DNA from: UBA8752 sp964223495
GTDB lineage: Bacteria > Bacteroidota > Bacteroidia > Flavobacteriales_D > Sanyastnellaceae
Reading direction: 5' to 3'
Assembly (NCBI GenBank): GCA_964223495.1
Contig: CAXQGL010000076.1
Coordinates: 20,364 to 84,363 of the forward strand
DNA: 64,000 nucleotides
The position numbers and the translations under genes were made by a program. Shown here one piece after another: positions 16,332 to 24,715 of the stretch. Under the pieces are notes generated by a model. It saw only the letters and a program-made list of their open reading frames with translations, was not told the origin of the DNA and did no database searches. Positions within the stretch are counted from its first letter, which is position 1, and every line of letters starts with the position of its first letter.

Positions 16332-17453
16332 TCAGGCGTTGAGCATCACCGGCATCACCAACATGAGGATGTCCTCCCCCCCAGCCTCTCCGTCATGCTG
16401 TGGGCGGATGATGCCCGCGCGGTTGGGGGCGCTCAATTCGAGGGTGATTTGCTGCGCATCGAGGTTGTTGAGCATGTCGAGCAGGAACCGGCTGTTGAAG
16501 CCGATTTCCATGTCCTCTCCCGAATAATTGCACGCCAAGGTCTCCTTGGCCTCATTTGCGAAGTCGACGTCCTCGGCACTGATTTCGAGGCTGCTCCCTG
16601 CGAGTGAGAGGCGCACCTGATGCGTGGTCTTGTTGGCAAAGATGGCCACGCGCCGGATGCTTCTCTGGAAGTCCTTCCGGTCAATGGTCATGCAGTTCGG
16701 GTTGTCCTTGGGGATGACCGCTTCGTAGTTGGGGTATTTGCCTTCGATCAGGCGACAGACCAGGTCCATCTCACCAAATTTGAAATGGGCGTTGGCCTCG
16801 TTGAAGGACACGACCACCTCATCGGTCATGGGCAATGTGCCCTTCAGCAGGTTCAATGGCTTTTTGGGCACGATCATTTCGGCATTCTCAGGAGCGGACG
16901 CATCATTCCGTGCGTAACGGACCAGTCGGTGTGCGTCGGTCGCCACGAAACTCAAGTGGTCGCTGCGCAGCTCGAAGAAGATGCCGCTCATGACCGGGCG
17001 CAGGTCGTCACTGCCTGCCGCAAACAGGGTGCGGGAAATGGCATCGGCCAAGGTGTCCGAATTCAGGGTCACCGCAGTGGCGCCCTCCAACTCCGGGGTC
17101 CGTGGGAACTCATCGGCATGTGCTCCGGCGAGCTTGTACTTGCCTGCCTCACTGGTCAACTCCACGCCGCAGGTCTTGGCATCGACCTTGAAGGTCAACG
17201 GCAGGTCCTCGAAAGTCTTGAGGATGTCGAGCAGCATTTTGGCCGGAATGGCGATGGCTCCCTCTTCTTCCGAAGTCACTTCGACCGTCGTCGTCATCGT
17301 CGTCTCGAGGTCACTCGCACTGATGGACGCCTTACCCGGCTTGATGTCGAACAGGAAATTGTCCAGGATGGGCAGGGTATTGCTGCTGTTGAGCACCCCG
17401 CTGATGGCCTGGAGTTGACGGAGCAAGGCTGTACTGGAAACGATGAACTGCAT
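16332..17453 (-). CDS. dnaN: DNA polymerase III beta subunit (sliding clamp)
   Basis: 373 residues, the usual size. It begins MQFIVSSTALLRQLQAISGV and contains DNFLFDI, AGKYKLAGAHADEFP, SGIFFEL, FVATDAHRLV, LIEGKYPNYEAVIP and a C-terminal LMLVMPVML, all matching the three-domain clamp that tethers the replicase to DNA. The reading frame is open about 200 codons further upstream, but that part antisenses the next gene and has no homology I recognise; ATG 17453 gives the canonical N-terminus. dnaA and gyrB are not adjacent, so this is not a typical origin locus. Confidence 0.97.
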   Translation of the reverse strand: MQFIVSSTALLRQLQAISGVLNSSNTLPILDNFLFDIKPGKASISASDLETTMTTTVEVTSEEEGAIAIPAKMLLDILKTFEDLPLTFKVDAKTCGVELTSEAGKYKLAGAHADEFPRTPELEGATAVTLNSDTLADAISRTLFAAGSDDLRPVMSGIFFELRSDHLSFVATDAHRLVRYARNDASAPENAEMIVPKKPLNLLKGTLPMTDEVVVSFNEANAHFKFGEMDLVCRLIEGKYPNYEAVIPKDNPNCMTIDRKDFQRSIRRVAIFANKTTHQVRLSLAGSSLEISAEDVDFANEAKETLACNYSGEDMEIGFNSRFLLDMLNNLDAQQITLELSAPNRAGIIRPQHDGEAGGEDILMLVMPVMLNA

Positions 17454-17573
17454 GCGCTTGAAATGGGTTTCGAAAATACCGAGCCCCTTTCCCGCGGCGG
17501 TCCAACGCCTCCTCCACTTTTTCACAACGGATGCACCACTCCCTGTGCGGTTCAGGTTCTGCGCCGCATGGCT

Positions 17574-17580
17574 TAATTTG
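17574..17580 (+). promoter_or_regulatory. -7-like box for the 118-aa secreted protein
   Basis: TAATTTG, one base shorter than TAnnTTTG, ends 5 nt before ATG 17586. Confidence 0.4.
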
Positions 17581-17585
17581 GGGGC

Positions 17586-17942
17586 ATGAACAAGTCCTTC
17601 GCCCGTGGCCTCATGGCGGCCTTTGCCTTTGTCCTGTTGAACATTCCAGGGTCCATCATGGCCCAGGGTGAAATGCAGGAGTCCAGCGAAACCACACTCG
17701 CCACCATCGAAGGCCCACTGAGCCGAGAAGGACTCAATGAGGTACGCCTCTCCCTGGCGGAGGAGGACATCAAGTTCAACTACGGGAACTTCCGGTTCCA
17801 CCCGCAGGATGGCCAACTGATCGGAGCTGAATTGTTCCTCGTGGTCAATGGCGTCGAATACCGGGAGTACCACGAGTTCACCTCCGGTACCTGCGTGTTG
17901 CGCATCCTCAAGGAGTCCGGTTTCCGGATGGAGGGCTGCTGA
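17586..17942 (+). CDS. secreted hypothetical protein, 118 aa
   Basis: Signal peptide MNKSFARGLMAAFAFVLLNI with a likely cleavage after SIMA-Q, so it is exported. The mature part of about 90 residues has no family I know; it contains a beta-rich stretch (DGQLIGAELFLVVNGVEYRE) and two cysteines near the C-terminus that could form a disulfide. A TAATTTG box 5 nt upstream and typical coding composition support a real gene. Its last 35 nt overlap the end of the convergent glycosyltransferase gene. Confidence 0.65.
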   Translation: MNKSFARGLMAAFAFVLLNIPGSIMAQGEMQESSETTLATIEGPLSREGLNEVRLSLAEEDIKFNYGNFRFHPQDGQLIGAELFLVVNGVEYREYHEFTSGTCVLRILKESGFRMEGC

Positions 17943-19005
17943 CCTTTTCCATTGCTTCCAGGACCTCCTTGATTCCCAGGTCCAGCCCACATTTGAAATG
18001 ATCCAGCGGACACCGATTGTGTCCATGTGGGCCACATGGTTTGCAATCCAAGGCCTCCTGCCGAACTTCCACATTCAGGGCCCTTCCGTGCTTCTTCATG
18101 GCGGGAAGGACACCGAATCCGAATTCGGAGGTGGTGCTGCAGAAGACCGCCACATGAGGCACATCCATCGCTCCGGCCATGTGAAGCGGTGCACTGTCAT
18201 TGGACACCACCAATGACGATTGGGACATCAGTGCCGCAGTCCCCAACAGATCCAGGTTGCCAGGACTCGTCTTCGGCTTGGCCAGGCGGCACGCACCGGC
18301 AATGTGCCCGAGCAGCGGTCCATCCTCCGCACCCCCGATGAGCGTGATGGCCTGACCCGGGTGGCGTTCGGTCCAGGCATCAGCCAGCGATGACCAATGT
18401 GCTGCGGGCCACCGCTTGGTGGCCCAGACGCTCGCAGGGGCCAGCAGCAGCCCACCTTGCGGCCACTGCGATGCGGCATTGAAATCCCGCGCGGCCGGAT
18501 GCAGGCGGGGCCGGTCAACTGCGGCGTCCCATGCCCCGACCCAAGGGGCAATCTGGCTGTGGTTCCGCTCGGTCTCATGTCGCCCGTCGCCCCAGGAATG
18601 GACCACCTTTCTGGTGCTTACCGACTGTAGGCGGCTGCCCTCCAAGAATCCTGTGGCCCACCGGGGACGGGCGGCCCTCGAAACCAAGGCCATGCTGCCA
18701 TATCGATGCAGGTTGATGACCCCATTGAAATGCCGGGTCCGGACCAATTTCGCCAGGGCTGCAAGCCTCCGGTATTTGGCCATGCCACTCCGGTCCCAGA
18801 TCAGCAGGTGCTCAATGAAGGGGTGTCCCTCGAAAAGCCCATGCGCCCCTTTCCTGACCAGAATGGACAGACGGTGACCGGGAAATTCGCGGTGCCATGA
18901 CTCAAGGATGGCCGTCGACAGAACGGCATCTCCAAGAAAAGCCGGTTGCAACAGCAACACCCGCGCATCGGCCGGCCATGGTGGATTCCCGTCAATGGAG
19001 CTCAT
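17908..19005 (-). CDS. glycosyltransferase family 9 (heptosyltransferase-like)
   Basis: 365 residues of GT-B fold. It shows VLLLQPAFLGDAVLST near the N-terminus, FNGVINLHRYGSMALVSRAA, LLLAPASVWATKRWPAAHW, ITLIGGAEDG and the nucleotide-sugar site VVSNDSAPLHMAGAMDVP, as in ADP-heptose:LPS heptosyltransferases. The late HNRCPLDHFKC motif with conserved cysteines is also typical. It would add a sugar to the LPS core or another surface glycan at the cytoplasmic face; the exact sugar is unknown. It overlaps the end of dapD by 4 nt (ATGA), which suggests co-expression although the pathways differ. Confidence 0.9.
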   Translation of the reverse strand: MSSIDGNPPWPADARVLLLQPAFLGDAVLSTAILESWHREFPGHRLSILVRKGAHGLFEGHPFIEHLLIWDRSGMAKYRRLAALAKLVRTRHFNGVINLHRYGSMALVSRAARPRWATGFLEGSRLQSVSTRKVVHSWGDGRHETERNHSQIAPWVGAWDAAVDRPRLHPAARDFNAASQWPQGGLLLAPASVWATKRWPAAHWSSLADAWTERHPGQAITLIGGAEDGPLLGHIAGACRLAKPKTSPGNLDLLGTAALMSQSSLVVSNDSAPLHMAGAMDVPHVAVFCSTTSEFGFGVLPAMKKHGRALNVEVRQEALDCKPCGPHGHNRCPLDHFKCGLDLGIKEVLEAMEKVSSPPSGNRTP

Positions 19006-19859
19006 ACCGCCACCGCGTGGGTTCTGAGGGCTTCATTGAGCGAGGTCTTGCGGTCCGTACTCTCCTTTCTGTGCCCGACGATGAGGGCACAAGGCACCCC
19101 GTAGCTGCCCGCGGGAAATGCTTTCTCCCGGGTGCCCGGAATGACCACGGCTCTCGGCGGCACCACCCCCCGGTACTCGACAGGCTCCGAACCGGACACA
19201 TCTATGATCCTCGTACTCGATGTCAACACGACGCCTGCACCGAGCACGGCCTCGCGTCCGACGCGGACACCCTCCACGACGATGGCCCTTGAGCCGATGA
19301 AGGCCCCGTCCTCGACGATGACGGGAGCGGCCTGCAGTGGTTCGAGGACGCCACCAATCCCAACGCCACCGCTCAGGTGCACGTCCGCACCGATTTGGGC
19401 ACAGGATCCAACCGTGGCCCAGGTGTCCACCATCGTCCCCGGGCCGACATGGGCACCGATGTTCACATAGCTGGGCATCATCACCACGCCCCGTCCGAGA
19501 AAGGCGCCGTACCGGGCAATGGCATGGGGCACCACGCGGACGCCCGCTTCCTCATGATTCCGCTTGAGGGCCATCTTGTCGTGGAATTGGAAAGGCCCCA
19601 CCTCCTGCACCTCCATGGTACGCATGGGGAAATACAGGACCACGGCCTTCTTGACCCACTCGTTCACCTGCCAATCCTCCCCGACCGGTTCGGCGCAGCG
19701 AAGCGTTCCTTCATCCAAGGCCTGGATGACCGCTTCGACCGCCTGAACGGTTTCAGGAAGACTGCATCGGCTCCGCTCATTCCATGCAGCTTCGATGTCA
19801 CTTCGGATGGACGCCCAGTCCTCCGTCCTGCGGTCTATCTCACCCATTGCTTGTTCCAT
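19002..19859 (-). CDS. dapD: 2,3,4,5-tetrahydropyridine-2,6-dicarboxylate N-succinyltransferase
   Basis: 285 residues. Catalyses the succinylation step of the lysine/diaminopimelate pathway. Evidence: the N-terminal helical domain (IEAAWNERSRCSLPETVQAV), WVKKAVVLYFPMR, then a left-handed beta-helix of hexapeptide repeats with MMPSYVNIGAHVGPGTMVD, WATVGSCAQIGADVHLSGG and GIGGVLEPLQAAPVIVED. ATG 19859 was chosen because a TATCTTCG box on the same strand ends 4 nt upstream; an in-frame ATG at 19847 is the alternative. Its promoter is back-to-back with that of ruvX, with 40 nt between the two start codons. Confidence 0.95.
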   Translation of the reverse strand: MEQAMGEIDRRTEDWASIRSDIEAAWNERSRCSLPETVQAVEAVIQALDEGTLRCAEPVGEDWQVNEWVKKAVVLYFPMRTMEVQEVGPFQFHDKMALKRNHEEAGVRVVPHAIARYGAFLGRGVVMMPSYVNIGAHVGPGTMVDTWATVGSCAQIGADVHLSGGVGIGGVLEPLQAAPVIVEDGAFIGSRAIVVEGVRVGREAVLGAGVVLTSSTRIIDVSGSEPVEYRGVVPPRAVVIPGTREKAFPAGSYGVPCALIVGHRKESTDRKTSLNEALRTHAVAV

Positions 19860-19863
19860 GGGA

Positions 19864-19871
19864 CGAAGATA
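19864..19871 (-). promoter_or_regulatory. -7-like box for dapD
   Basis: TATCTTCG on the minus strand, 4 nt before ATG 19859. Confidence 0.45.
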
Positions 19872-19887
19872 CCCGGTGACCAGCAGG

Positions 19888-19895
19888 TAAATTCG
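19888..19895 (+). promoter_or_regulatory. -7-like box for ruvX
   Basis: TAAATTCG on the plus strand, 4 nt before ATG 19900; only 16 nt separate it from the divergent dapD box. Confidence 0.45.
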
Positions 19896-19899
19896 CATC

Positions 19900-20313
19900 A
19901 TGGCGCGGTACATCGCTTTCGACTACGGAGCACGGAGAATCGGCATTGCCGTGACCGATTCGGGGGCCATGATCGCCTCTCCGGAGTGCACCTGCAGCCC
20001 GGAGGAATGCGATGCGGTCCTGGACCGGTTGCTGCGATCAGAGCCCTGTGCGGGATTCGTGGTCGGGAAGCCGGGGCTGATTTCCGGAGAGCGGGCGGAC
20101 AGTACGGATGGCATCGCCGCCTTTGCTGAAACACTGCGCAAACGGCATCCCGACATTCCGCTGTATTTCGTTGACGAGGACCACACCAGTCGCGAAGCGG
20201 GATTGGCCATGGTGACCGGCGGCATGCGCAAGTCCAAGCGGCGGGAGAAAGGCCAATTGGACCGCATTGCAGCAGCCATCATCCTCCAGCGCTTTCTGGA
20301 AGCGCGGGGCTGA
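19900..20313 (+). CDS. ruvX: Holliday junction resolvase-like protein, RuvX/YqgF family
   Basis: 137 residues, standard size. RNase H-like fold: RYIAFDYGARRIGIAVTDS at the N-terminus with the catalytic Asp, GFVVGKPG in the middle, LYFVDEDHTSREA and the C-terminal QLDRIAAAIILQRFL with its Asp. The family is linked to pre-16S rRNA processing and possibly recombination. Start fixed by MARYIAFDYG and the TAAATTCG box 4 nt upstream. Convergent with the HAD-like gene, with an 11-nt gap. Confidence 0.94.
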   Translation: MARYIAFDYGARRIGIAVTDSGAMIASPECTCSPEECDAVLDRLLRSEPCAGFVVGKPGLISGERADSTDGIAAFAETLRKRHPDIPLYFVDEDHTSREAGLAMVTGGMRKSKRREKGQLDRIAAAIILQRFLEARG

Positions 20314-20324
20314 AACAAGGGAAG

Positions 20325-20771
20325 TCAGTCCTCCTCGTTGCCCTTGAAGACCTCGATCTCCCGGGTCGTCTTGACCAGCTGCGTGAAGCGGTCGACATAT
20401 CGGGTTGCCCGGACGACGTGGTTGTCGATCCAGTGGTAGTTGCCTCCCCTCGGCTTGCCCATGAGCAATCCGTGGTATTTGAAGCCATGCTCCTTGAGCC
20501 ATTTTTCCGTCACCACTCGGTGATCCTCCGTTCGGCTCGTGAAGAAGGTGATCAAATGACCCTCGTCATACCAACCATTCAGGGTCTTGAGCGCATCCGG
20601 GAATGGGGCACAGGTCGCCATGCGCTCCGGCTCCTCGTTGGGCACATCCTCGGTGATGGTCCCATCGATGTCGATCAGGAAATTCTTGATGTGTTCGGGA
20701 AGCTGGGGAGAAGCCGCGCGGCCTTCGGCATCGCGTGCTTCCTGCAGGGGTTGGTTGTTCTCGTTCTCCAT
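20325..20771 (-). CDS. HAD-superfamily phosphatase-like protein
   Basis: 148 residues. The motif FLIDIDGTITEDVPNEE (DxDGT, with a Thr after the second Asp pair) is HAD motif I, followed by LITFFTSRTEDH (motif II Thr/Ser) and NYHWIDNHVVRATRY. It is a small soluble enzyme or regulator; similar Bacteroidota proteins are often labelled phosphoheptose isomerase-like or capsule-type phosphatase without proof. ATG 20771 is chosen; TTG 20798 in the same frame is possible. A perfect TAACTTTG box (20826-20833, minus) overlaps the bshC stop codon and gives a leader of about 50 nt. Confidence 0.75.
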   Translation of the reverse strand: MENENNQPLQEARDAEGRAASPQLPEHIKNFLIDIDGTITEDVPNEEPERMATCAPFPDALKTLNGWYDEGHLITFFTSRTEDHRVVTEKWLKEHGFKYHGLLMGKPRGGNYHWIDNHVVRATRYVDRFTQLVKTTREIEVFKGNEED

Positions 20772-20825
20772 GGTCTTCGGTGTGACGGGTTGACACAAAG
20801 AGGACCATTACCTCCCTTGCTGCTA

Positions 20826-20833
20826 CAAAGTTA
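20826..20833 (-). promoter_or_regulatory. -7 box for the HAD-like gene
   Basis: Exact TAACTTTG on the minus strand; its first three bases are the TAA stop codon of bshC. It lies 54 nt before ATG 20771. Confidence 0.5.
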
Positions 20834-22450
20834 CACTTCCTGTTGTCGGATGACGTGCATCAAGGGCCGCCATTCACCAATTTCATGCCCTTGTCTGAAT
20901 GCGAGGTCCAAAGCTTGAGGGAGTGATTCCCCGACTCCACCCTGCCTTTGCCACATCTCCGCAAGGTGGAAGAAATTGACGGTCCTCTCCTGCAATGCCC
21001 CGTCCGGACGGCACCATGCATCCAATCGGGCAATGCGCGCCAGCCCATCCCCCTCTTTTCGTTTTGCGGACCGCTTCACCTGCTGTTCCAACCGGTCTAG
21101 CAGCTTCTCCATCTTGGCCTCCGTAGCCTGTGCTCCGGATTCCAGAGCGGGGTCGAACGCCTTCAATTGGGCCGCAGCTGATGCGGCGTCCCGCTTCAGC
21201 CCTTGCTTCCATGCCTTCACGTCGGGTGCTTGGGCCGATTCCATCCATCGGGCCTCCCATTGGTCCCTTCCGGTATTCCAATCAGAAGGCTCCAATCCGC
21301 AACGGTCCATCAAGCCTGCCCATTTCTTGGGCAACACGAGGCTGCCATCCCGGGGCACAAGGACGGGCTGCCGCAGCTCCAGCCGATCGAATACCCCTGG
21401 CAATTGCAACCAATAGGCCACCTCGGCCATGCCCCCCACCACGGCCACATCCGGCAGCAGCATCGATTGGTATACAGGCCTCAAGAGGGCGTTGGGAGAA
21501 AAATGCTCCGGATGTTCCGAAACCTCGGCAAGCAAGGCCGCCTCGTCCTGCCAAGCCGCTCCACCCACACTTTTCCAGCTCCCTTCCTCCTTCACAAGGC
21601 GGTGCCTACCCGCTTCGCCGAGATGGAAAAGATTGCACGCCCGTGCATGCACCTGTGGTCTGAATCCTGCCTGACCGAGTGCATCATCCCAAGCCTTGAC
21701 GGCTTCATATGTGATGCCCTGCTGGATCTCCAGCCTCATGACTTCTGCAAACCGGGCCTTCAACGCAGGATCGTCACCATCGATGACGACAACCCCATCG
21801 GGCCCGAACATGGCATGCACCCAATGCCGCATGGCCCCTGCAATATTGACCTGACCTCCAATTCCAGCCGGTCCGACATCACCTTCCTCAATGCCCACCG
21901 CTCGGCACCATTCCTCAAGAAAAGGTCTCAATCCCGCAATCGACATGCGACCGACCGGTCCGCCGGCGGATTGCGCCGGGGTCCATGAGGACCATCCGTC
22001 CTCAGTCCACAGCCGCCTGACCTCATCGAAATCGTGGTCTTCCGATGCCATCCAGAACACCGGTATGACACGGGAACCCCAACGTTCTTCGAGTCGTTTC
22101 GCGAGGTGTATGGCCGTCAGGATCTTGTAGTACGTGAAGGCAGGGCCCCCAGCGAGGCACAATTGATGCCCCGTGGTCACTGTCCGGGCATCCGCGTCGA
22201 GCAAGTCCTCCGCCTTTGGCGGCACCCGCATTCCCGAAGCGGCATATTGAGCGCGCAGCCGCTCCACGAGCAAGGCACCATCGTGAATGTGGGCTGCACT
22301 CTGGCGCATCGCATCCAATGCCGCCTCTCCCGGCGTTTCAGGCCAGGACACTTCATCCGGAGCACAGGGCAGCGTCCCGTGCCACCAATGGCGCACGATG
22401 TGCCGCTCCGGCAAGCTGTCCATCAGCGAAAAGTGTGAGAAATGGGGCAA
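20831..22450 (-). CDS. bshC: bacillithiol biosynthesis cysteine-adding enzyme
   Basis: Adds cysteine to glucosaminyl-malate, the last step of bacillithiol synthesis. 539 residues from TTG 22450. Family motifs: TVTTGHQLCLAGGPAFTYYK, IPVFWMASEDHDFDEV (SEDHD), EAALLAEVSEHPEHFSPNAL, LRPVYQSMLLPDVAVVGGMA and the C-terminal GALQERTVNFFHLAEMW. A coiled coil lies near 440-480, as expected. The start is uncertain: an ATG at 22423 would remove nine residues (HFSHFSL-type sequence). A CATCTTTG sequence precedes the TTG by about 20 nt. bshA and bshB are not in the window. Confidence 0.92.
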   Translation of the reverse strand: MPHFSHFSLMDSLPERHIVRHWWHGTLPCAPDEVSWPETPGEAALDAMRQSAAHIHDGALLVERLRAQYAASGMRVPPKAEDLLDADARTVTTGHQLCLAGGPAFTYYKILTAIHLAKRLEERWGSRVIPVFWMASEDHDFDEVRRLWTEDGWSSWTPAQSAGGPVGRMSIAGLRPFLEEWCRAVGIEEGDVGPAGIGGQVNIAGAMRHWVHAMFGPDGVVVIDGDDPALKARFAEVMRLEIQQGITYEAVKAWDDALGQAGFRPQVHARACNLFHLGEAGRHRLVKEEGSWKSVGGAAWQDEAALLAEVSEHPEHFSPNALLRPVYQSMLLPDVAVVGGMAEVAYWLQLPGVFDRLELRQPVLVPRDGSLVLPKKWAGLMDRCGLEPSDWNTGRDQWEARWMESAQAPDVKAWKQGLKRDAASAAAQLKAFDPALESGAQATEAKMEKLLDRLEQQVKRSAKRKEGDGLARIARLDAWCRPDGALQERTVNFFHLAEMWQRQGGVGESLPQALDLAFRQGHEIGEWRPLMHVIRQQEV

Positions 22451-22490
22451 TGCTCGGATTTTCTGACGCTGCGGGCAAAGATGACCCCGC

Positions 22491-23570
22491 TCAATGGAGC
22501 AGCATCACCGCACCCTGCTGCGTGCGCTGTTCGCTCGGAACACTGCGCGGCCACTCCAGCATCCAGATATAAACGCCTGGCGACAGCAAGGTGCCCTGTG
22601 AATCCTTGCCGTCCCAGTCCGGGCTGCCCGGATCCAAGTCGGCAATGCGCTGCCCCCAGCGGGTGTAGAGTCCGAAGCTGACCGGCATGATTTCGCCGAC
22701 CTGTGGCTTGAACACATCGTTCAGACCGTCCCCGTTGGGAGAGAAAGCATTGGGTACGAAAATGCCGAAATCAGACGCCACAGGTTTGTCATCATCGACA
22801 GGATCCTTGACCTCTACCCCGGCAGGGCCAGGTTCGCCGGGTGGAGGAACAGGCGTCAGGCTGAAATCATCGAAGAAGTAATAAGCCAAGCCCGGATTGA
22901 TGCCCGCGCGTATCTCCACTTCCAATGCATCATCGGGAAGAAAGACACCGATGGTGAGGAAACGGTGGGGTGCGTCCGCTTGGAATGTCATGGTCACCTG
23001 TTCCCAAGCCTCGTCATAACGCGCATAGGGAAACTGGAACACCGGAGAAAGGTCCAGTACGCCGTCTCCGAACTGTGCCGGTTGGTTCTCCGAAAGGGCG
23101 ATGCCGACTCCATTCACTGCCAATCCGGACTGAGAGGTGGGCAAACGAACACCGTTGGTCAATCCGAAGGACAACTGGTAGTGCTGACCGACCTCGAGGG
23201 GCACATCGAACATCTGAACGAGATACTCACGCGACAGGGGTTGCCCAGCTCCATTGCGCTTGATGACCGCCAATCCGGCCAGGCCGCGTCCTTCCACAGG
23301 CTGGACGAGGGCAACGGGCGTTTCAGGCAGGTCTCCACCCAAAGTGCCATCCAGATGGAAGAAATCAGGACTCGAAATGCCACTGAAGGCATTGTTCCAA
23401 CCGTGAAGAAGGTGCCACATTCCAGGGGCCGAGGGCATTCCGGACGAAAGTTCGAAGCCCGGATTGACCAACTGTGCCGAGGCCACCATTGATCCAGCCA
23501 CCAACAGTGGGGTCAATGCTGCCCATCGAATGGCATGACATTGCTTCCAACCGAGTTTTGGGCCCCTCAT
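22491..23570 (-). CDS. secreted protein with T9SS type-B sorting (gliding-motility-associated) C-terminal domain
   Basis: 359 residues. The signal peptide spans about 1-32 (AALTPLLVAGSMVASA-Q). Residues about 35-235 form a jellyroll-like domain (LVNPGFELSSGMPSAPG, FFDDFSLTPVPPP). A Pro/Gly/Asp-rich linker leads into the C-terminal domain: IFVPNAFSPNGDGLNDVF, FGLYTRWGQRIAD, WDGKDSQGTLLSPGVYIW, the classic type-B T9SS signal. It is therefore probably delivered to the cell surface or medium; ligand unknown. ATG 23570 follows a TAATTTG box by 5 nt. Confidence 0.88.
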   Translation of the reverse strand: MRGPKLGWKQCHAIRWAALTPLLVAGSMVASAQLVNPGFELSSGMPSAPGMWHLLHGWNNAFSGISSPDFFHLDGTLGGDLPETPVALVQPVEGRGLAGLAVIKRNGAGQPLSREYLVQMFDVPLEVGQHYQLSFGLTNGVRLPTSQSGLAVNGVGIALSENQPAQFGDGVLDLSPVFQFPYARYDEAWEQVTMTFQADAPHRFLTIGVFLPDDALEVEIRAGINPGLAYYFFDDFSLTPVPPPGEPGPAGVEVKDPVDDDKPVASDFGIFVPNAFSPNGDGLNDVFKPQVGEIMPVSFGLYTRWGQRIADLDPGSPDWDGKDSQGTLLSPGVYIWMLEWPRSVPSEQRTQQGAVMLLH

Positions 23571-23575
23571 ACCTG

Positions 23576-23582
23576 CAAATTA
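23576..23582 (-). promoter_or_regulatory. -7-like box for the T9SS-B protein gene
   Basis: TAATTTG on the minus strand, 5 nt before ATG 23570. Confidence 0.4.
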
Positions 23583-23606
23583 GCCAATTGAACCCATACA
23601 AAAGAG

Positions 23607-23632
23607 AAGGAGCCCCGCGTTCGGAGCTCCTT
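23607..23632 (-). terminator. probable intrinsic terminator after the outer-membrane protein gene
   Basis: Stem AAGGAGC/GCTCCTT with a 12-nt loop, followed on the minus strand by a T-rich CTCTTTTG tract. It lies between the stop at 23758 and the next promoter. The remaining roughly 125 nt (23633-23757) show nothing else I can name. Confidence 0.6.
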
Positions 23633-23757
23633 CACCTTAACCAAAACAACTTGAACCAAATCTTCGCTGTGCGCGCAGGCCTGCTTCTGCCTGCACTATG
23701 ATGACGCGTGTTCCGCCCGAAATGTTGTTTGGGACTTTCCCAAAAGGTGTCAATGCT

Positions 23758-24630
23758 TCACTGGCCCCAGCGACGTTGTATCCCCGCCGTCAATGCCCAC
23801 CTCGAAGCGAGGCCCGCTGTCCATGAACCATTCAGGATCCACGACCATTCCTGTCTGCGCATGGGTAATGAGAACCCACATTGCAACCCCAAACCAGACA
23901 GGGCTGCCGGTTCCCAATCGTTTCGGTCCGACCCCAGGACTTCTGCCGGAGAGGGCAATTCCACCGGAACCCTGTTGACGTCCATCTCCTTCCGCCCACT
24001 CCAACCAAGTCGGAGGTGGAAGCCCGCCCACCATTGTATGGATGAGGACCTCTGTATGCCCCTTTCAGGCAAACTGTTGCTTCCAAGGCTGACCGCAATC
24101 ATGGCGGACCGCTGCATGTAGTGTGAGGTGGGCACCTCCAAAGTGTCGAGCTCAATGCCCAGATCGTAGGTATAGCGCACCCATTGTTCGAGGCCACTCG
24201 AACCGTCGGCCACAATGGCATAGAGGCTGTCGTCCAGCGCGCGGGCATCATAGCTTAAGTCCCGATGCAGGTCAAAGCTGCATTCCAATCTGAGGAAGCT
24301 TCGTTCCGCATGCCATTCCAAGGATGGTGACAACACGAATTCGGGCCTGAGGCTCCGCTCCAGAAAGGCCGTCAACCGCTGGCCATTGGCATTTCGTGGG
24401 TATCCCGTCATCCCGGCACTCCATCCGAGTTTGAACTGCGGGGAGATCCAACCGGGATTCCGCGTGCCCCTTTTTTCTTTTTCCGGGGAAAAAGCGGCCA
24501 CCTCCATGATGTTGAGCTCCAACTCCAGAGGCACTCCGTCCACCGTGATGGTATCCTGACCGCAAGGAGACGCAGAAATCACCGCTCCCATCGGAAGCAC
24601 CAGAGTGAGGACGGCTGCCCAGCGCGTCAT
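23758..24630 (-). CDS. putative outer-membrane beta-barrel protein
   Basis: 290 residues. A short hydrophobic N-terminus (RWAAVLTLVLPMGAVISAS) looks like a signal peptide. The rest alternates polar and hydrophobic residues in strand-like stretches: PQFKLGWSAGMTGYP, SLEWHAERSFLRLECSFDLH, SIQWWAGFHLRLGWSG and the final GLASRWALTAGIQRRWGQ, as in small outer-membrane barrels. I do not recognise a specific family. It is third in the run sigma factor, membrane protein, barrel; similar trios occur in other Bacteroidota, so it may be the sigma factor's target or sensor, which is inference. Confidence 0.65.
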   Translation of the reverse strand: MTRWAAVLTLVLPMGAVISASPCGQDTITVDGVPLELELNIMEVAAFSPEKEKRGTRNPGWISPQFKLGWSAGMTGYPRNANGQRLTAFLERSLRPEFVLSPSLEWHAERSFLRLECSFDLHRDLSYDARALDDSLYAIVADGSSGLEQWVRYTYDLGIELDTLEVPTSHYMQRSAMIAVSLGSNSLPERGIQRSSSIQWWAGFHLRLGWSGRKEMDVNRVPVELPSPAEVLGSDRNDWEPAALSGLGLQCGFSLPMRRQEWSWILNGSWTAGLASRWALTAGIQRRWGQ

Positions 24631-24715
24631 CCCCTGAATGCTGCTGCACCGGGTGGACAGGCACCACCCGGACCAGCTGAATGAATTGTGAATCGCAGAC
24701 TCCGGAACACGGACC

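Noticed and set aside
16332..17453. Chromosome origin near dnaN
   Set aside because: No dnaA, gyrB or DnaA-box cluster seen; the neighbours are a rhomboid and a glycosyltransferase.
17454..18074. 207-codon upstream extension of dnaN
   Set aside because: The family N-terminus (MQFIVSS) begins at 17453 and the extension overlaps another gene.
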